Positions 46,368 to 54,734 of a DNA stretch of 64,000 nucleotides are shown here, piece by piece. The DNA comes from Roseibium alexandrii DFL-11. Lineage in GTDB: Bacteria > Pseudomonadota > Alphaproteobacteria > Rhizobiales > Stappiaceae. How positions within the stretch are numbered: position 1 is the stretch's first letter; every line of letters begins with the position of its first letter. Under the pieces are notes generated by a model that was not told the origin of the DNA, ran no database searches, and saw nothing but the letters and a program-made list of their open reading frames with translations. The translations under genes and the position numbers were made by a program. Location: assembly GCF_000158095.2 (NCBI RefSeq), contig NZ_CM011002.1, positions 4,501,703 through 4,565,702 of the forward strand. Direction: 5' to 3'.

Positions 46368-47339
46368 ATGAGTGATATCCAAGTCCAACTGACGCGGCGC
46401 GCTGCGCTTCTCGGGGCAGGGGCTGCTGCAGTGGGAGCAGGAGTGGTGTCTTCCGGCGCGGTGTATGCTGCTGCCGAGAAGCAAGGCCCGATGGCTGCAC
46501 CCGTCGCCCGGTACAATGTCGGCTCTTTTGAGGTCAACACGTTGCTGGATGGCGCCGTGACCGTCGGTGAGCCACAAAAGACCTTCGGCATGAATGTCGA
46601 TGCGGACACATTTGCGGCAAAATCGGCAGAGTCCTTTATCCCCGCGGATTCATTCAAAGCGTTCTTCACGCCAACGCTTGTCAACACAGGCTCTGAGCTG
46701 GTTCTCTTTGACACAGGTGTTGGCGAAGGTGGACGGCCGGCACGCGGAAACATGCGTGCTGCCCTGGAAAGTGCAGGCTACACCCCGGAGCAGGTCGACG
46801 TCGTAGTTATCACCCATATGCATCCGGACCACATCGGCGGCCTGATGGAGGGCGGTGCGCCAGCTTTCCCGAACGCGCGGTATGTGATTGCTCAAAAAGA
46901 GTATGACTTTTGGGCGGGCATGGATCCGGAAGCGAATGGTGTCACCAAACTGATGACCAAAAACGTCAAGCCGCTCGCGGACAAGATGACTTTCCTGGAT
47001 GACGGTGGCCGCGTTGCTGGCGGGATTACAGCAATGGCAGCCTACGGTCATACACCGGGGCACACGCTGTACATGCTGGAAGATGGCGGCAAGCAGCTTC
47101 TTCTCGCTGCCGACCTGGCAAACCACTACGTCTGGTCGTTGGCGCGTCCTGACTGGGAAGTCCGATTTGACATGGACAAGGAAGCGGCGGCAGCAACCCG
47201 GACATCTGTCCTCAGCATGCTGGCATCCGACCGAATCCCGTTTGTCGGCTACCATATGCCATTCCCGGCCGTGGGATATGTCGCAACGGACGGTGACGGC
47301 TTCCGTTACGTACCAGCGTCTTATCAGCTTAGCCTCTAG
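46368..47339 (+). CDS. MBL-fold metallo-hydrolase with Tat signal
   Basis: A 323-residue protein. The N-terminus has a twin-arginine signal (LTRRAALLGAGAAAVGAG), so a folded, metal-loaded enzyme is probably exported to the periplasm. The zinc motif HMHPDHIGG (about 149-157), later GHTPGHTLYML, DLANH and GYHMPFP complete the site. It resembles lactonase-like MBL enzymes; a specific substrate (for example acyl-homoserine lactone) is not proven. ATG 46368 follows AGGGGAA; the longer frame (46272) would hide the Tat signal. A bidirectional terminator lies between it and ctrA. Confidence 0.88.
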   Translation: MSDIQVQLTRRAALLGAGAAAVGAGVVSSGAVYAAAEKQGPMAAPVARYNVGSFEVNTLLDGAVTVGEPQKTFGMNVDADTFAAKSAESFIPADSFKAFFTPTLVNTGSELVLFDTGVGEGGRPARGNMRAALESAGYTPEQVDVVVITHMHPDHIGGLMEGGAPAFPNARYVIAQKEYDFWAGMDPEANGVTKLMTKNVKPLADKMTFLDDGGRVAGGITAMAAYGHTPGHTLYMLEDGGKQLLLAADLANHYVWSLARPDWEVRFDMDKEAAAATRTSVLSMLASDRIPFVGYHMPFPAVGYVATDGDGFRYVPASYQLSL

Positions 47340-47413
47340 TGCACAGGCCCCATCCCTGAAACTGGAGAGGCGGAAGCGGCTGGAGCTCGATCCAGCCGCT
47401 TCTCATTCAACCA

Positions 47414-47447
47414 ATAAAAAACCCGGCTCTTTCCAGCCGGGTTTTTC
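47414..47447. terminator. Bidirectional terminator between MBL hydrolase and ctrA
   Basis: The stem AAAAACCCGGCT (47416-47427)/AGCCGGGTTTTT (47435-47446) has A/T runs on both sides. It works for the plus-strand hydrolase and, read in reverse, for minus-strand ctrA. Confidence 0.9.
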
Positions 47448-47469
47448 GATTTTTATTGCAACAGCGTGT

Positions 47470-48162
47470 TTATGCGGCTGCTTCAACATCCGGTTCGCGC
47501 AGAACGTATCCGCGGCCCCAGACTGTTTCGATGTAGTTCTTTCCAGACGTCGCAGCGGCCAATTTCTTGCGCAGCTTACAGATAAAGACGTCGATGATCT
47601 TCAGCTCGGGCTCGTCCATGCCGCCATACAGGTGGTTCAGGAACATCTCCTTGGTCAGGGTCGTGCCTTTCCGAAGGGAGAGAAGTTCGAGCATCTGATA
47701 TTCTTTGCCGGTCAGATGCACACGCTGTCCACCGACCTCAACGGTCTTGGTGTCCAGATTGACCTTCAGGTCGCCGGTGACGATGACGGACTGTGCATGA
47801 CCTTTCGAGCGGCGCACGATCGCATGGATGCGGGCCACAAGCTCGTCCTTGTGGAACGGCTTGGTCATATAGTCGTCAGCGCCAAAGCCCAGGCCACGAA
47901 CCTTGTCCTCGATGCCGGCGTTACCGGACAGGATCAAGATCGGTGTCTTAACTTTGGATACCCGAAGTGTGCGGAGAACCTCATACCCGGACATGTCCGG
48001 CAGGTTAAGATCCAGCATAATTATGTCGTAATCGTACAGCTTGCCGAGGTCGATACCTTCCTCGCCAAGATCTGTCGTGTAGACGTTGAAGTTCTCGGAC
48101 TTCAGCATCAATTCGATGCTTTGCGCTGTCGCGTTATCATCCTCAATCAACAATACACGCAT
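47470..48162 (-). CDS. ctrA: Cell-cycle response regulator CtrA
   Basis: A 230-residue OmpR/PhoB-type regulator that controls cell-cycle, division and flagellar genes in alphaproteobacteria. The receiver has phospho-Asp51 ([16 protein letters not shown]), the same residue number as in Caulobacter. The DNA-binding wHTH includes [19 protein letters not shown] and [14 protein letters not shown]. It ends in Ala-Ala-Ala, compatible with ClpXP degradation of C-terminal Ala-Ala in Caulobacter. ATG 48162 follows AAGGGG; the frame extends to 48201 without support. The 373-base gap to fliI is rich in GANTC and TTAA sites. Confidence 0.97.
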   Translation of the reverse strand: MRVLLIEDDNATAQSIELMLKSENFNVYTTDLGEEGIDLGKLYDYDIIMLDLNLPDMSGYEVLRTLRVSKVKTPILILSGNAGIEDKVRGLGFGADDYMTKPFHKDELVARIHAIVRRSKGHAQSVIVTGDLKVNLDTKTVEVGGQRVHLTGKEYQMLELLSLRKGTTLTKEMFLNHLYGGMDEPELKIIDVFICKLRKKLAAATSGKNYIETVWGRGYVLREPDVEAAA

Positions 48163-48535
48163 GCCAATCCCCTTATTCTGCCTTTCCTGGGCAAGTCGCA
48201 ACGGCTGTGTCGGCGCCTGCTACGAAGGACTGCTATTAACCCCGACTCATTTATTATCGGTTAATGGTTAACAAATTCTCTTTCATAGCGGCAAGGCTCG
48301 TTGGAACGTTTCTGTGAACAACACCCAACTAATTGAATCCCCGGAAAGAATCCCGATTCATCTTTCTTAAAGTGGTGCGTTAAGAAACCGGCGTAACCGA
48401 TTCCGTTCAGATTCCTTTCAACAAAGCCAGATTAACTTAGAAATGACCCTCGCTCGTCTGCCTTTCAAAGGTTAAGATTAACCAGACTCGTAAACGATCG
48501 GTTACCAAAACCATTAATGGTTAGAGGATTCTTAG
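48163..48535. promoter_or_regulatory. Divergent ctrA/fliI control region with GANTC and TTAA clusters
   Basis: Six GANTC sites occur at 48335, 48348, 48355, 48399, 48410 and 48527, where about one is expected by chance. Eight TTAA cores occur between 48236 and 48517, including ATGGTTAA (48264-48271), the complement of the CtrA half-site TTAACCAT. No pair has the exact N7 spacing. CcrM methylation and CtrA autoregulation are the known mechanisms that would explain this. No gene is seen in the gap. Confidence 0.6.
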
Positions 48536-49861
48536 GTGAAGGCGCTTTTTGCGGAAATTGATTCGCTTATGGCCACGGAAATTTACGGCCGTGTAGCCGC
48601 CGTTCAGGGGCTGCTTGTCGAGATTGCCGGACCCATTCACGAGATGAGTGTCGGATCCCGCCTGTTGATCGACAGCGGTGAGGATAACCCGCAGGTTCCT
48701 GCAGAAGTTGTAGGGTTCCGGGAGGGGCACGCGTTGTGCATGCCTTTCTCTGGGCTTGAAGGTGTGCGGATGGGATGCAAGGCCGTTATCACCTCCCGGG
48801 AGAGCGCTGTTCATCCGAGTAACGCCTGGCTTGGCCGAGTGATTAATGCTCTTGGTGAACCAATTGATGGTAAAGGACCTCTTCCAAATGGCGGTCTGCC
48901 TCGCAAATTGCGAAGCGCACCACCGCCTGCCTCTGAACGGGCCCGGGTGGGGCCGCCGCTGGATCTCGGCGTCCGGGCACTCAATACTTTCGTTACCTGC
49001 TGTGAAGGTCAGCGTATGGGTATCTTCGCCGGTTCAGGCGTAGGTAAATCCGTGCTCATGTCGATGCTGGCCCGAAACACCCAGTGCGACACAGCTGTGA
49101 TCGGGTTGATCGGCGAACGTGGCCGCGAAGTGCAAGAGTTTATTGAAGACGATCTTGGCGAAGAAGGATTGGCCCGGTCGGTTGTTGTTGTCGCGACATC
49201 TGATGAAAGTGTCTTGATGCGGCGGCAGGCAGCTTATCTTGCCATGACTGTTGCAGAACATTTCCGTGATGAGGGCGACAAAGTCCTGTGCATGATGGAT
49301 TCGGTGACCCGGTTTGCCATGGCGCAACGCGAAATCGGCCTTTCAATCGGGGAGCCACCCACATCAAAAGGATATACGCCAACGGTCTTTACCGAACTGC
49401 CGCGCCTTCTGGAGAGGGCCGGACCCGGTAAATCCGGATCAGGTTCGATTACGGGGCTCTTCACTGTTCTTGTGGAAGGCGACAATCATAACGAACCTGT
49501 TGCAGATGCTGTGCGGGGAATTCTGGACGGGCACGTTGTGATGGAGCGGGGAATTGCGGAACGGGGACGGTATCCAGCGATTAATGTCTTGAAATCCGTA
49601 TCGCGGACCATGCCGCGTTGTGTTCCACCAGAACAGCAGCCTGTCTTGAGAAAGGCAAAGCAGCTTCTCTCCACATATACAGATATGGAAGAACTCATTC
49701 GGCTTGGAGCCTACAGAAGGGGATCGGACCCGACAGTTGACGAGGCAATCTATCGTTTCGGGCCAATTGATGATTTCCTGAATCAGGGCAAAGACGAGTC
49801 GACAACACTTTTTGAAGGTTATGTGCAGCTTGCCAACCTTTTGGAAATGACTCAGGAATAG
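48536..49861 (+). CDS. fliI: Flagellar export ATPase FliI
   Basis: A 441-residue F1-beta-like ATPase of the flagellar type III export apparatus. Walker A GSGVGKS is at 166-172, Walker B is [12 protein letters not shown], and there is a conserved [10 protein letters not shown] and a C-terminal stator/FliH-linked region. The GTG at 48536 has GAGG 9 bases upstream; the internal ATG at 48569 (MATEIYGRV) is an alternative. fliJ follows 28 bases later. It starts at the edge of the GANTC/TTAA region shared with ctrA, consistent with CtrA control of flagellar genes. Confidence 0.96.
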   Translation: MKALFAEIDSLMATEIYGRVAAVQGLLVEIAGPIHEMSVGSRLLIDSGEDNPQVPAEVVGFREGHALCMPFSGLEGVRMGCKAVITSRESAVHPSNAWLGRVINALGEPIDGKGPLPNGGLPRKLRSAPPPASERARVGPPLDLGVRALNTFVTCCEGQRMGIFAGSGVGKSVLMSMLARNTQCDTAVIGLIGERGREVQEFIEDDLGEEGLARSVVVVATSDESVLMRRQAAYLAMTVAEHFRDEGDKVLCMMDSVTRFAMAQREIGLSIGEPPTSKGYTPTVFTELPRLLERAGPGKSGSGSITGLFTVLVEGDNHNEPVADAVRGILDGHVVMERGIAERGRYPAINVLKSVSRTMPRCVPPEQQPVLRKAKQLLSTYTDMEELIRLGAYRRGSDPTVDEAIYRFGPIDDFLNQGKDESTTLFEGYVQLANLLEMTQE

Positions 49862-49889
49862 ACTACCCGTGTAAGGGGAGTATTGAGTA

Positions 49890-50300
49890 ATGAAAACCCG
49901 AGACAGTTTGATCCGTTTGAAGCGGTTTCAGGTTGACGAAAAACGGCGGCAACTCGCCCAGATCGAGAGCATGATATCCGAGTTCAACCGGATGGCGGAC
50001 GAGCTCGATGATCAGATTCGCACCGAGCAGGAGCGGACAGGGATTACCGACGTCAGTCATTTCGCCTACCCGACATTCGCAAAGGCTGCTGCCGATCGTA
50101 GAGACAATTTGCGCAATTCGGCCCATGAACTGGACGATCAGTTGCAGCGCGCTCAAGACGAGCTCAGCGAGGCAATTGAGGATCTGAAGAAGTTCGAACA
50201 GCTGGAAGAGCGGGATCAGCAGCGCGAACGCACCGCTCAGGAAGCCGCCGAGCAGGAACAATTGGATGAAGTTGCTGCGCGTGGACGGTCCAGATACTGA
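49890..50300 (+). CDS. fliJ: Flagellar export chaperone FliJ
   Basis: A 136-residue, highly charged, almost wholly helical protein (RLKRFQVDEKRRQLAQIESM, then EEDLKKFEQLEERDQQRE-like heptads). It matches the short coiled-coil FliJ that works as the stalk of the FliI hexamer. Identification leans on position directly after fliI plus composition, because FliJ sequences diverge quickly. A ribosome site AGGGGAG lies before the ATG. Confidence 0.85.
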   Translation: MKTRDSLIRLKRFQVDEKRRQLAQIESMISEFNRMADELDDQIRTEQERTGITDVSHFAYPTFAKAAADRRDNLRNSAHELDDQLQRAQDELSEAIEDLKKFEQLEERDQQRERTAQEAAEQEQLDEVAARGRSRY

Positions 50301-50471
50301 CATTAATAACCGGGTGCGAATGAGGCGCAGCGGCAGGGTTGGCCCCGGCGTAGAGTTCGTGTGACCTAGTCGCCTTCCTAAAGCGATATTTGGATTGTTA
50401 TTCTCGCGAAGTATTCTGTGGGACTACTTCGTCGTTTGAATTTGAATAAACCTGCTGCAGGAGCAACCAGT

Positions 50472-50915
50472 ATGCGGTTGATGATTGCACTACTCCTGCC
50501 AATCGCAACTTTTTCATTCACACTCGGCATTACCCTCCCGCTGATGCGGCTTGAAAAACTCTATTTTCTGGAGGAGCGGCCGTCTCTGCTAGAGGTCATT
50601 CACGGTTTGTGGCTGGAAGGGGATGGTGCGCTGGCAGCAATCATCGCAATGTTTTCCGTCGTCTTCCCTGCTGCAAAGATTATCGTTGTGCATGTCGCCG
50701 TGATAACAGGCGCACGGTTGAGATCGCTGGCGTTGCTGTCGACGCTCAGCAAGTGGTCCATGCTGGATGTAATGCTTGTCGCGCTGGTCCTCTTTGCGGC
50801 GAAGACCAGCGGTTTGGCTGCCGCAGCGATCCTGCCGGGGCTGTGGTTTTATGCCAGCGCTACTCTTGCAACCGCACTTGCTGCCGCTTTATGCCGGCGG
50901 GCTACCGGCGGATGA
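50472..50915 (+). CDS. PqiA-like (paraquat-inducible protein A) membrane protein
   Basis: A 147-residue inner-membrane protein with about four hydrophobic helices. The family-typical tract is SFTLGITLPLMRLEKLYFLEERPSLL, followed by VFPAAKIIVVHVAVI. It is a single PqiA half without the usual duplicated domain or a PqiB/MCE partner nearby. The role in lipid transport is therefore only a family-level guess. ATG 50472 has AGGAG 8 bases upstream; the GTG at 50418 would add 18 residues without such a site. It is convergent with the DUF2336 gene, with no gap between the 3' ends. Confidence 0.72.
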   Translation: MRLMIALLLPIATFSFTLGITLPLMRLEKLYFLEERPSLLEVIHGLWLEGDGALAAIIAMFSVVFPAAKIIVVHVAVITGARLRSLALLSTLSKWSMLDVMLVALVLFAAKTSGLAAAAILPGLWFYASATLATALAAALCRRATGG

Positions 50916-52031
50916 TTACGCAAAAGCGAGCCTGCTAGAAACCGTCGCAGATGCTTCGGATTTCCTGCCTTTGCGATTTGCCTGGAAATCTGAGCACCGG
51001 CTCTCTTTGGAAGCTTCCAGCTCCTTGAGGTGCGCAGCGTATGCGCCGATCCAGCTGGAACCCTTCTTGGCAGGAATTCTAAGGTGGGTGCACCGTGCTT
51101 TCACAAACAATGAAAAGGTTTGAGGCTGCAGTCCGCATCGCGCCGCAGTCCGCATGACAGTTTGCAGTTTTCCGTTGAAAACGGCGTCCTTGAAGGCCTT
51201 TTGTGCGATCCTTCCGCGCAAGCTCATCAGTTCAACGACATGATTGAACCGCTGGTCCTGGAGCAGCAGCGTGACCAGCTCATCTGGCGTTGCACCAGCG
51301 CGTTGCGCATCGGGCCACAACAAGCTCATGTCGTTGTTGTCCAGGGCATGCCCTAATTCTCGTCTCAGGTTCTTGATCTTTGCAATCTGATCAAGCTGTT
51401 CCTGTGAGAGTGCGCCTTGAATGATTGACGTCAGACGCTTCTTTGCGTCCTCATTGACCATGGGTAGCAATTGCTGGCAGATCGCAGGCGTCAGATCCGA
51501 TCTATGCGACAAACTATCCCGGACTTTACTGTCTTCCGCAGCCAGCCGCACAAGGCACACCATGGCGTCCCGGGACAATCGAATTTCCCGGTTTCCGGCA
51601 AGGATACGGTGGATCGGTGTGTCGCCCTTTTGTGCTAGTGCGTCAGACACTTCAGAGCTGAGGTCCGGACGATGGGCGATGGCTTGCAAGTGAGCATTGC
51701 TCAGTTCTTGAATGAACTGAAGGAGATCTTCTTGTGAGAAGACAGGAGAAGATGCCAGGAGGGGGGACGCAATTGGCGCATCATCTTCCGCGATTTTTTT
51801 GGCCAACGTATCGGGTATGTCCGGGCAGTTTGACAGTTTCTGCGCGAGGCGTACGCGGTCGTCGGCCGTTGCGTCGCTGTAAAGCTTGAGCGTTACCTCA
51901 GCAAATATTGTGAGTTCCGGTGTGGTGCGCTGGTCTAGATCATCAGTGACGAGCCTGCAAAGCTCACCGAACAGCGCCGCCCGTGCGGAATCTGTACCCT
52001 CTTCGGCAAGTTTTAACAGCGTGACTGACAT
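50916..52031 (-). CDS. DUF2336 protein of unknown function
   Basis: A 371-residue, predominantly helical, HEAT-repeat-like protein of DUF2336, a family common in alphaproteobacteria. Repeated short motifs such as AIAHRPDLSSEVSDALAQKGD and LSHRSDLTPAICQQLLP (an H-R-x-D-L pattern recurring about every 40 residues) are characteristic. No catalytic residues or export signal are seen. ATG 52031 follows GAGGAGG; a longer frame to 52049 is unsupported. Some DUF2336 genes sit near motility loci, as here beside fliI-fliJ, but a role is unproven. Confidence 0.82.
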   Translation of the reverse strand: MSVTLLKLAEEGTDSARAALFGELCRLVTDDLDQRTTPELTIFAEVTLKLYSDATADDRVRLAQKLSNCPDIPDTLAKKIAEDDAPIASPLLASSPVFSQEDLLQFIQELSNAHLQAIAHRPDLSSEVSDALAQKGDTPIHRILAGNREIRLSRDAMVCLVRLAAEDSKVRDSLSHRSDLTPAICQQLLPMVNEDAKKRLTSIIQGALSQEQLDQIAKIKNLRRELGHALDNNDMSLLWPDAQRAGATPDELVTLLLQDQRFNHVVELMSLRGRIAQKAFKDAVFNGKLQTVMRTAARCGLQPQTFSLFVKARCTHLRIPAKKGSSWIGAYAAHLKELEASKESRCSDFQANRKGRKSEASATVSSRLAFA

Positions 52032-52104
52032 CTTTCCTCCTCTTAACACGAAGGAAAGCTTGATACTGTTATTAATACGTTACCATTTAGTCCGAAATTC
52101 AAAT

Positions 52105-52281
52105 ATGACCTTGCGGAAATTTAGGATATTTCTTGATATTTTGCGACGTATATTGTCAGAAATCGCAATCTTTTTGAACTTGGCAGCAGGCATGACTCCT
52201 GTTGAGCAAACGGGTGAAGACATAAAACCGGGATTGCCGCGGACCTACGTCCCCTCTAGCATGCTGTCTTTCCAGCAATAA
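52105..52281 (+). CDS. Possible 58-codon small ORF before the MscS gene
   Basis: The frame from ATG 52105 has an N-terminus rich in Arg, Leu and Ile (LRKFRIFLDILRRILSEIAIFLNLAAGMT) and a Pro-rich end, and stops 4 bases before the MscS start. A single amphipathic helix is plausible. No ribosome site is visible, and the frame upstream is only antisense to DUF2336. It is weakly supported. Confidence 0.22.
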   Translation: MTLRKFRIFLDILRRILSEIAIFLNLAAGMTPVEQTGEDIKPGLPRTYVPSSMLSFQQ

Positions 52282-52285
52282 TTCT

Positions 52286-54574
52286 ATGCCGGTGGAAGCC
52301 TTTATGACCGTCTTGATGCGTAGTCTTTGCCTGATTATTTTCCTTGTGTTTGTTCCAGGTGCGGCGATCGCGCAAGAGACTGCAGATTCAACTCAGCAAG
52401 CAAATGAAATCAGCCAGGCACGCGATGCTCTGATCAAGATTTTGGAGGATCCCGATACCCGCGCGGCACTCATCAAACAACTGAGCCAAGACCAGCAGCC
52501 GTCGGACGACGCCAGTGGGCAAACTGGCGCGCAGTCCGAGCCCGCTACAGCGACCCCGAATGAGGCCAATGAGAGCTTTGTGCTGAGGGTAGGCGAATAC
52601 ACCCGCAAACTTGCAGATGAAGTTGGCATCTTCTTCGACAGAGCTGGGCATTCGCTGAACGGACTGATTTTGATCCTCAAAGGGGATATTCCGATCAAGT
52701 GGGATCGGGTTCAAACGGTATTTGTGCAAGTCGCAGCTGTCTTGATTGCCGCATACTTGGCCTTCTGGTCAGGTCAGTTGGTTGCTCGAAAAGCCTATGC
52801 CGGGCTTGCTCTCAAGGCGCGGTATGGCGGCGGGCTCATGCGCACGTCCATTCTGATCCTATCGACGGTGATTGACGGGATCACGGTCGCCATCGGTTTG
52901 GGCGTTGGGTATTTTGTTGCTCTTTTGGCGTACGGCGGGTTCGCAGCAGGCGTCACTATTCAGGAAAGTCTTGCGCTCAATGCGTTTTTCATAACCGGTA
53001 TGGCCAATGTAGCGCTTCGGTTTGTGTTTGCGCCGCGCCGTCCGGAGTTGCGCTTGCTACCCTTCGATGACGAGAATGCGCTCTACTGGTACACCCGGCT
53101 TCGGCTGTACATGTACTGGAACAACTTCGGCATATTTTTGCTGGTTCCCGTTTCCAACGTTGCTGTCTCATTTGTTCTTGGAAATGCGCTTCGCTTCCTG
53201 ATCGTGCTCAGCGGGATGATCTACCTGATGGCGCTGATTGTGCGGAATCGTGTCCGGGTACGGGAGGGAACGCAAGGCTATGCGGAAACGCTGCAGAGCA
53301 CTCTGGCGCAAAGGGCTCTATCCAACCTTGGAAAGCTTTGGCATGTAGGGGCACTTGGCTACATCATCGCGATTTTTGTTGTCTGGGTCACACGGCCCTT
53401 TGATGCAACAACCATTATCTTGCGGGCGACAGTCCTATCGATTGTCACGATCATGGCGGGGATGGCATTATCGTTGATCGTCACCCGGGCCATCAAGGGC
53501 GGGATCCGGCTGCCGGATGATTTGAACGCAAAGCTTCCGGCTCTTCAGCACCGGCTAAATGCATTCGTTCCGCGACTCTTGAGGCTGGTCCGTTTCTTCG
53601 TCTTTGTCGCAACAGTCCTTCTGCTCTTTGAGGTTTGGGGCCTCTTCAGCATTCTAAATTGGCTGTCGTCTGAAACTGGCAGCCGGCTGATCAACAGCTA
53701 TGGGTCCGCATTCCTTGTTATTCTGGTTGGTTTCGCGATCTGGCTGGCGTTGATGTCATGGGTGGATCTACGTCTGCAATCGCGCCGTGGGCACATCGTG
53801 ACCGCGCGCGAGCGAACACTTTTCCAACTGTTTCGGAATGCCGCGACCGTCGTCATTCTTGTGATGACCGTATTGCTCGGACTGTCGGAAATCGGGATTG
53901 ATATCGGTCCGCTGATCGCCGGTGCAGGTGTGGTTGGTCTCGCGATTTCATTCGGTGCGCAGACCCTGGTTAAGGACATCATCACGGGCGCCTTCATTCA
54001 GATTGAGAATGCAATCAACCAGGGAGATGTTGTGACCGTTGCTGGCATTACCGGCACTGTTGAAGGCATCACCGTGAGATCTGTCCGAATTCGCGATCTG
54101 AATGGGACGACCCACATTATCCCGTTCTCGTCTGTGGACATGGTGTCCAACTTCATGCGCGGGTTCTCGTATCACGTGGCCTTGATTGGGGTGTCCTACG
54201 ACACAGATATCGCCGACGCGAAAGAAGCTATGCAGGAGGCCTTCCGGCGCCTCAAGGCAACCGACTACGGTTCAAAGATATATGAAGACCTTGAAATGCA
54301 CGGGGTCACAAACTTCGGCGCAAGTTCGATCGACATTCGTGCCCGGATCAAAACCACGCCAGGTGATCAATGGTCGGTCGGCCGGGCTTATAATGAGTTT
54401 GTCAAACAGGTTTTTGATGAGCGCAGCATCGAAATCCCGTTCCCGCAAGTGACATACCATGCAGCAACGCCAGCCTATGCGCAGGACGACGTGCCAAAAG
54501 TAACGCAAGTCAAGGCAACTAAGAAACCGAAACCGGTCGCCGACGATGCGCCGGCGGAGGATGGCGACCGCTAG
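52286..54574 (+). CDS. Large MscS-family mechanosensitive channel
   Basis: A 762-residue protein with a signal sequence (cleavage after about residue 29, AAIAQ). A periplasmic N-terminal part (about 30-140) precedes many TM helices (about 145-565). The MscS pore helix and beta domain are signalled by IAGAGVVGLAISFGAQTLVKD (about 545-565) and by GDVVTVAGITGTVEGITVRSVRIRDLNGTTHIIPFSSV. A cytoplasmic alpha/beta vestibule follows, then a Lys/Pro-rich tail. It should relieve hypo-osmotic stress. The start is uncertain among 52286, 52304 and 52316. A GU-containing terminator follows the stop. Confidence 0.88.
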   Translation: MPVEAFMTVLMRSLCLIIFLVFVPGAAIAQETADSTQQANEISQARDALIKILEDPDTRAALIKQLSQDQQPSDDASGQTGAQSEPATATPNEANESFVLRVGEYTRKLADEVGIFFDRAGHSLNGLILILKGDIPIKWDRVQTVFVQVAAVLIAAYLAFWSGQLVARKAYAGLALKARYGGGLMRTSILILSTVIDGITVAIGLGVGYFVALLAYGGFAAGVTIQESLALNAFFITGMANVALRFVFAPRRPELRLLPFDDENALYWYTRLRLYMYWNNFGIFLLVPVSNVAVSFVLGNALRFLIVLSGMIYLMALIVRNRVRVREGTQGYAETLQSTLAQRALSNLGKLWHVGALGYIIAIFVVWVTRPFDATTIILRATVLSIVTIMAGMALSLIVTRAIKGGIRLPDDLNAKLPALQHRLNAFVPRLLRLVRFFVFVATVLLLFEVWGLFSILNWLSSETGSRLINSYGSAFLVILVGFAIWLALMSWVDLRLQSRRGHIVTARERTLFQLFRNAATVVILVMTVLLGLSEIGIDIGPLIAGAGVVGLAISFGAQTLVKDIITGAFIQIENAINQGDVVTVAGITGTVEGITVRSVRIRDLNGTTHIIPFSSVDMVSNFMRGFSYHVALIGVSYDTDIADAKEAMQEAFRRLKATDYGSKIYEDLEMHGVTNFGASSIDIRARIKTTPGDQWSVGRAYNEFVKQVFDERSIEIPFPQVTYHAATPAYAQDDVPKVTQVKATKKPKPVADDAPAEDGDR

Positions 54575-54602
54575 CCTCACACGTCCATCCTGCATTTTTC
54601 TG

Positions 54603-54645
54603 AGCCTCTGCTGGCTGGCTTGTCCTCTGGCAGGGGCTTTTATTA
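54603..54645 (+). terminator. Probable terminator after the MscS gene
   Basis: The stem AGCCTCTGC (54603-54611)/GCAGGGGCT (54630-54638) includes one G-U pair and an 18-base loop, followed by TTTTATT. Confidence 0.65.
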
Positions 54646-54667
54646 TGCGTGAATGAATTGTGATTGA

Positions 54668-54715
54668 TTTTCGACTGGTTTCGAATTATTTTCGTTTTAG
54701 AAATCGCGCGAAATA
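54668..54715 (+). promoter_or_regulatory. TTTCG direct repeats before glpD (possible GlpR operator)
   Basis: TTTCG occurs at 54669-54673, 54679-54683 and 54690-54694, spaced 10 and 11 bases (one helical turn). A reversed CGAAA follows at 54709-54713. The array lies about 25-65 bases before the glpD start. DeoR-type repressors often use tandem or inverted repeats; assignment to GlpR is inferred. Confidence 0.4.
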
Positions 54716-54734
54716 TACGGAGCCTTAGAGGACC

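Noticed and set aside
46999..48264. 421-codon plus-strand open frame
   Set aside because: It runs through the end of the MBL gene in another frame and antisense to ctrA, passing through the shared terminator. No motifs were found.
48367..48383. TTAA-N9-TTAA as a canonical CtrA box
   Set aside because: The spacing is 9, not 7 bases. It is reported only as part of a half-site cluster.
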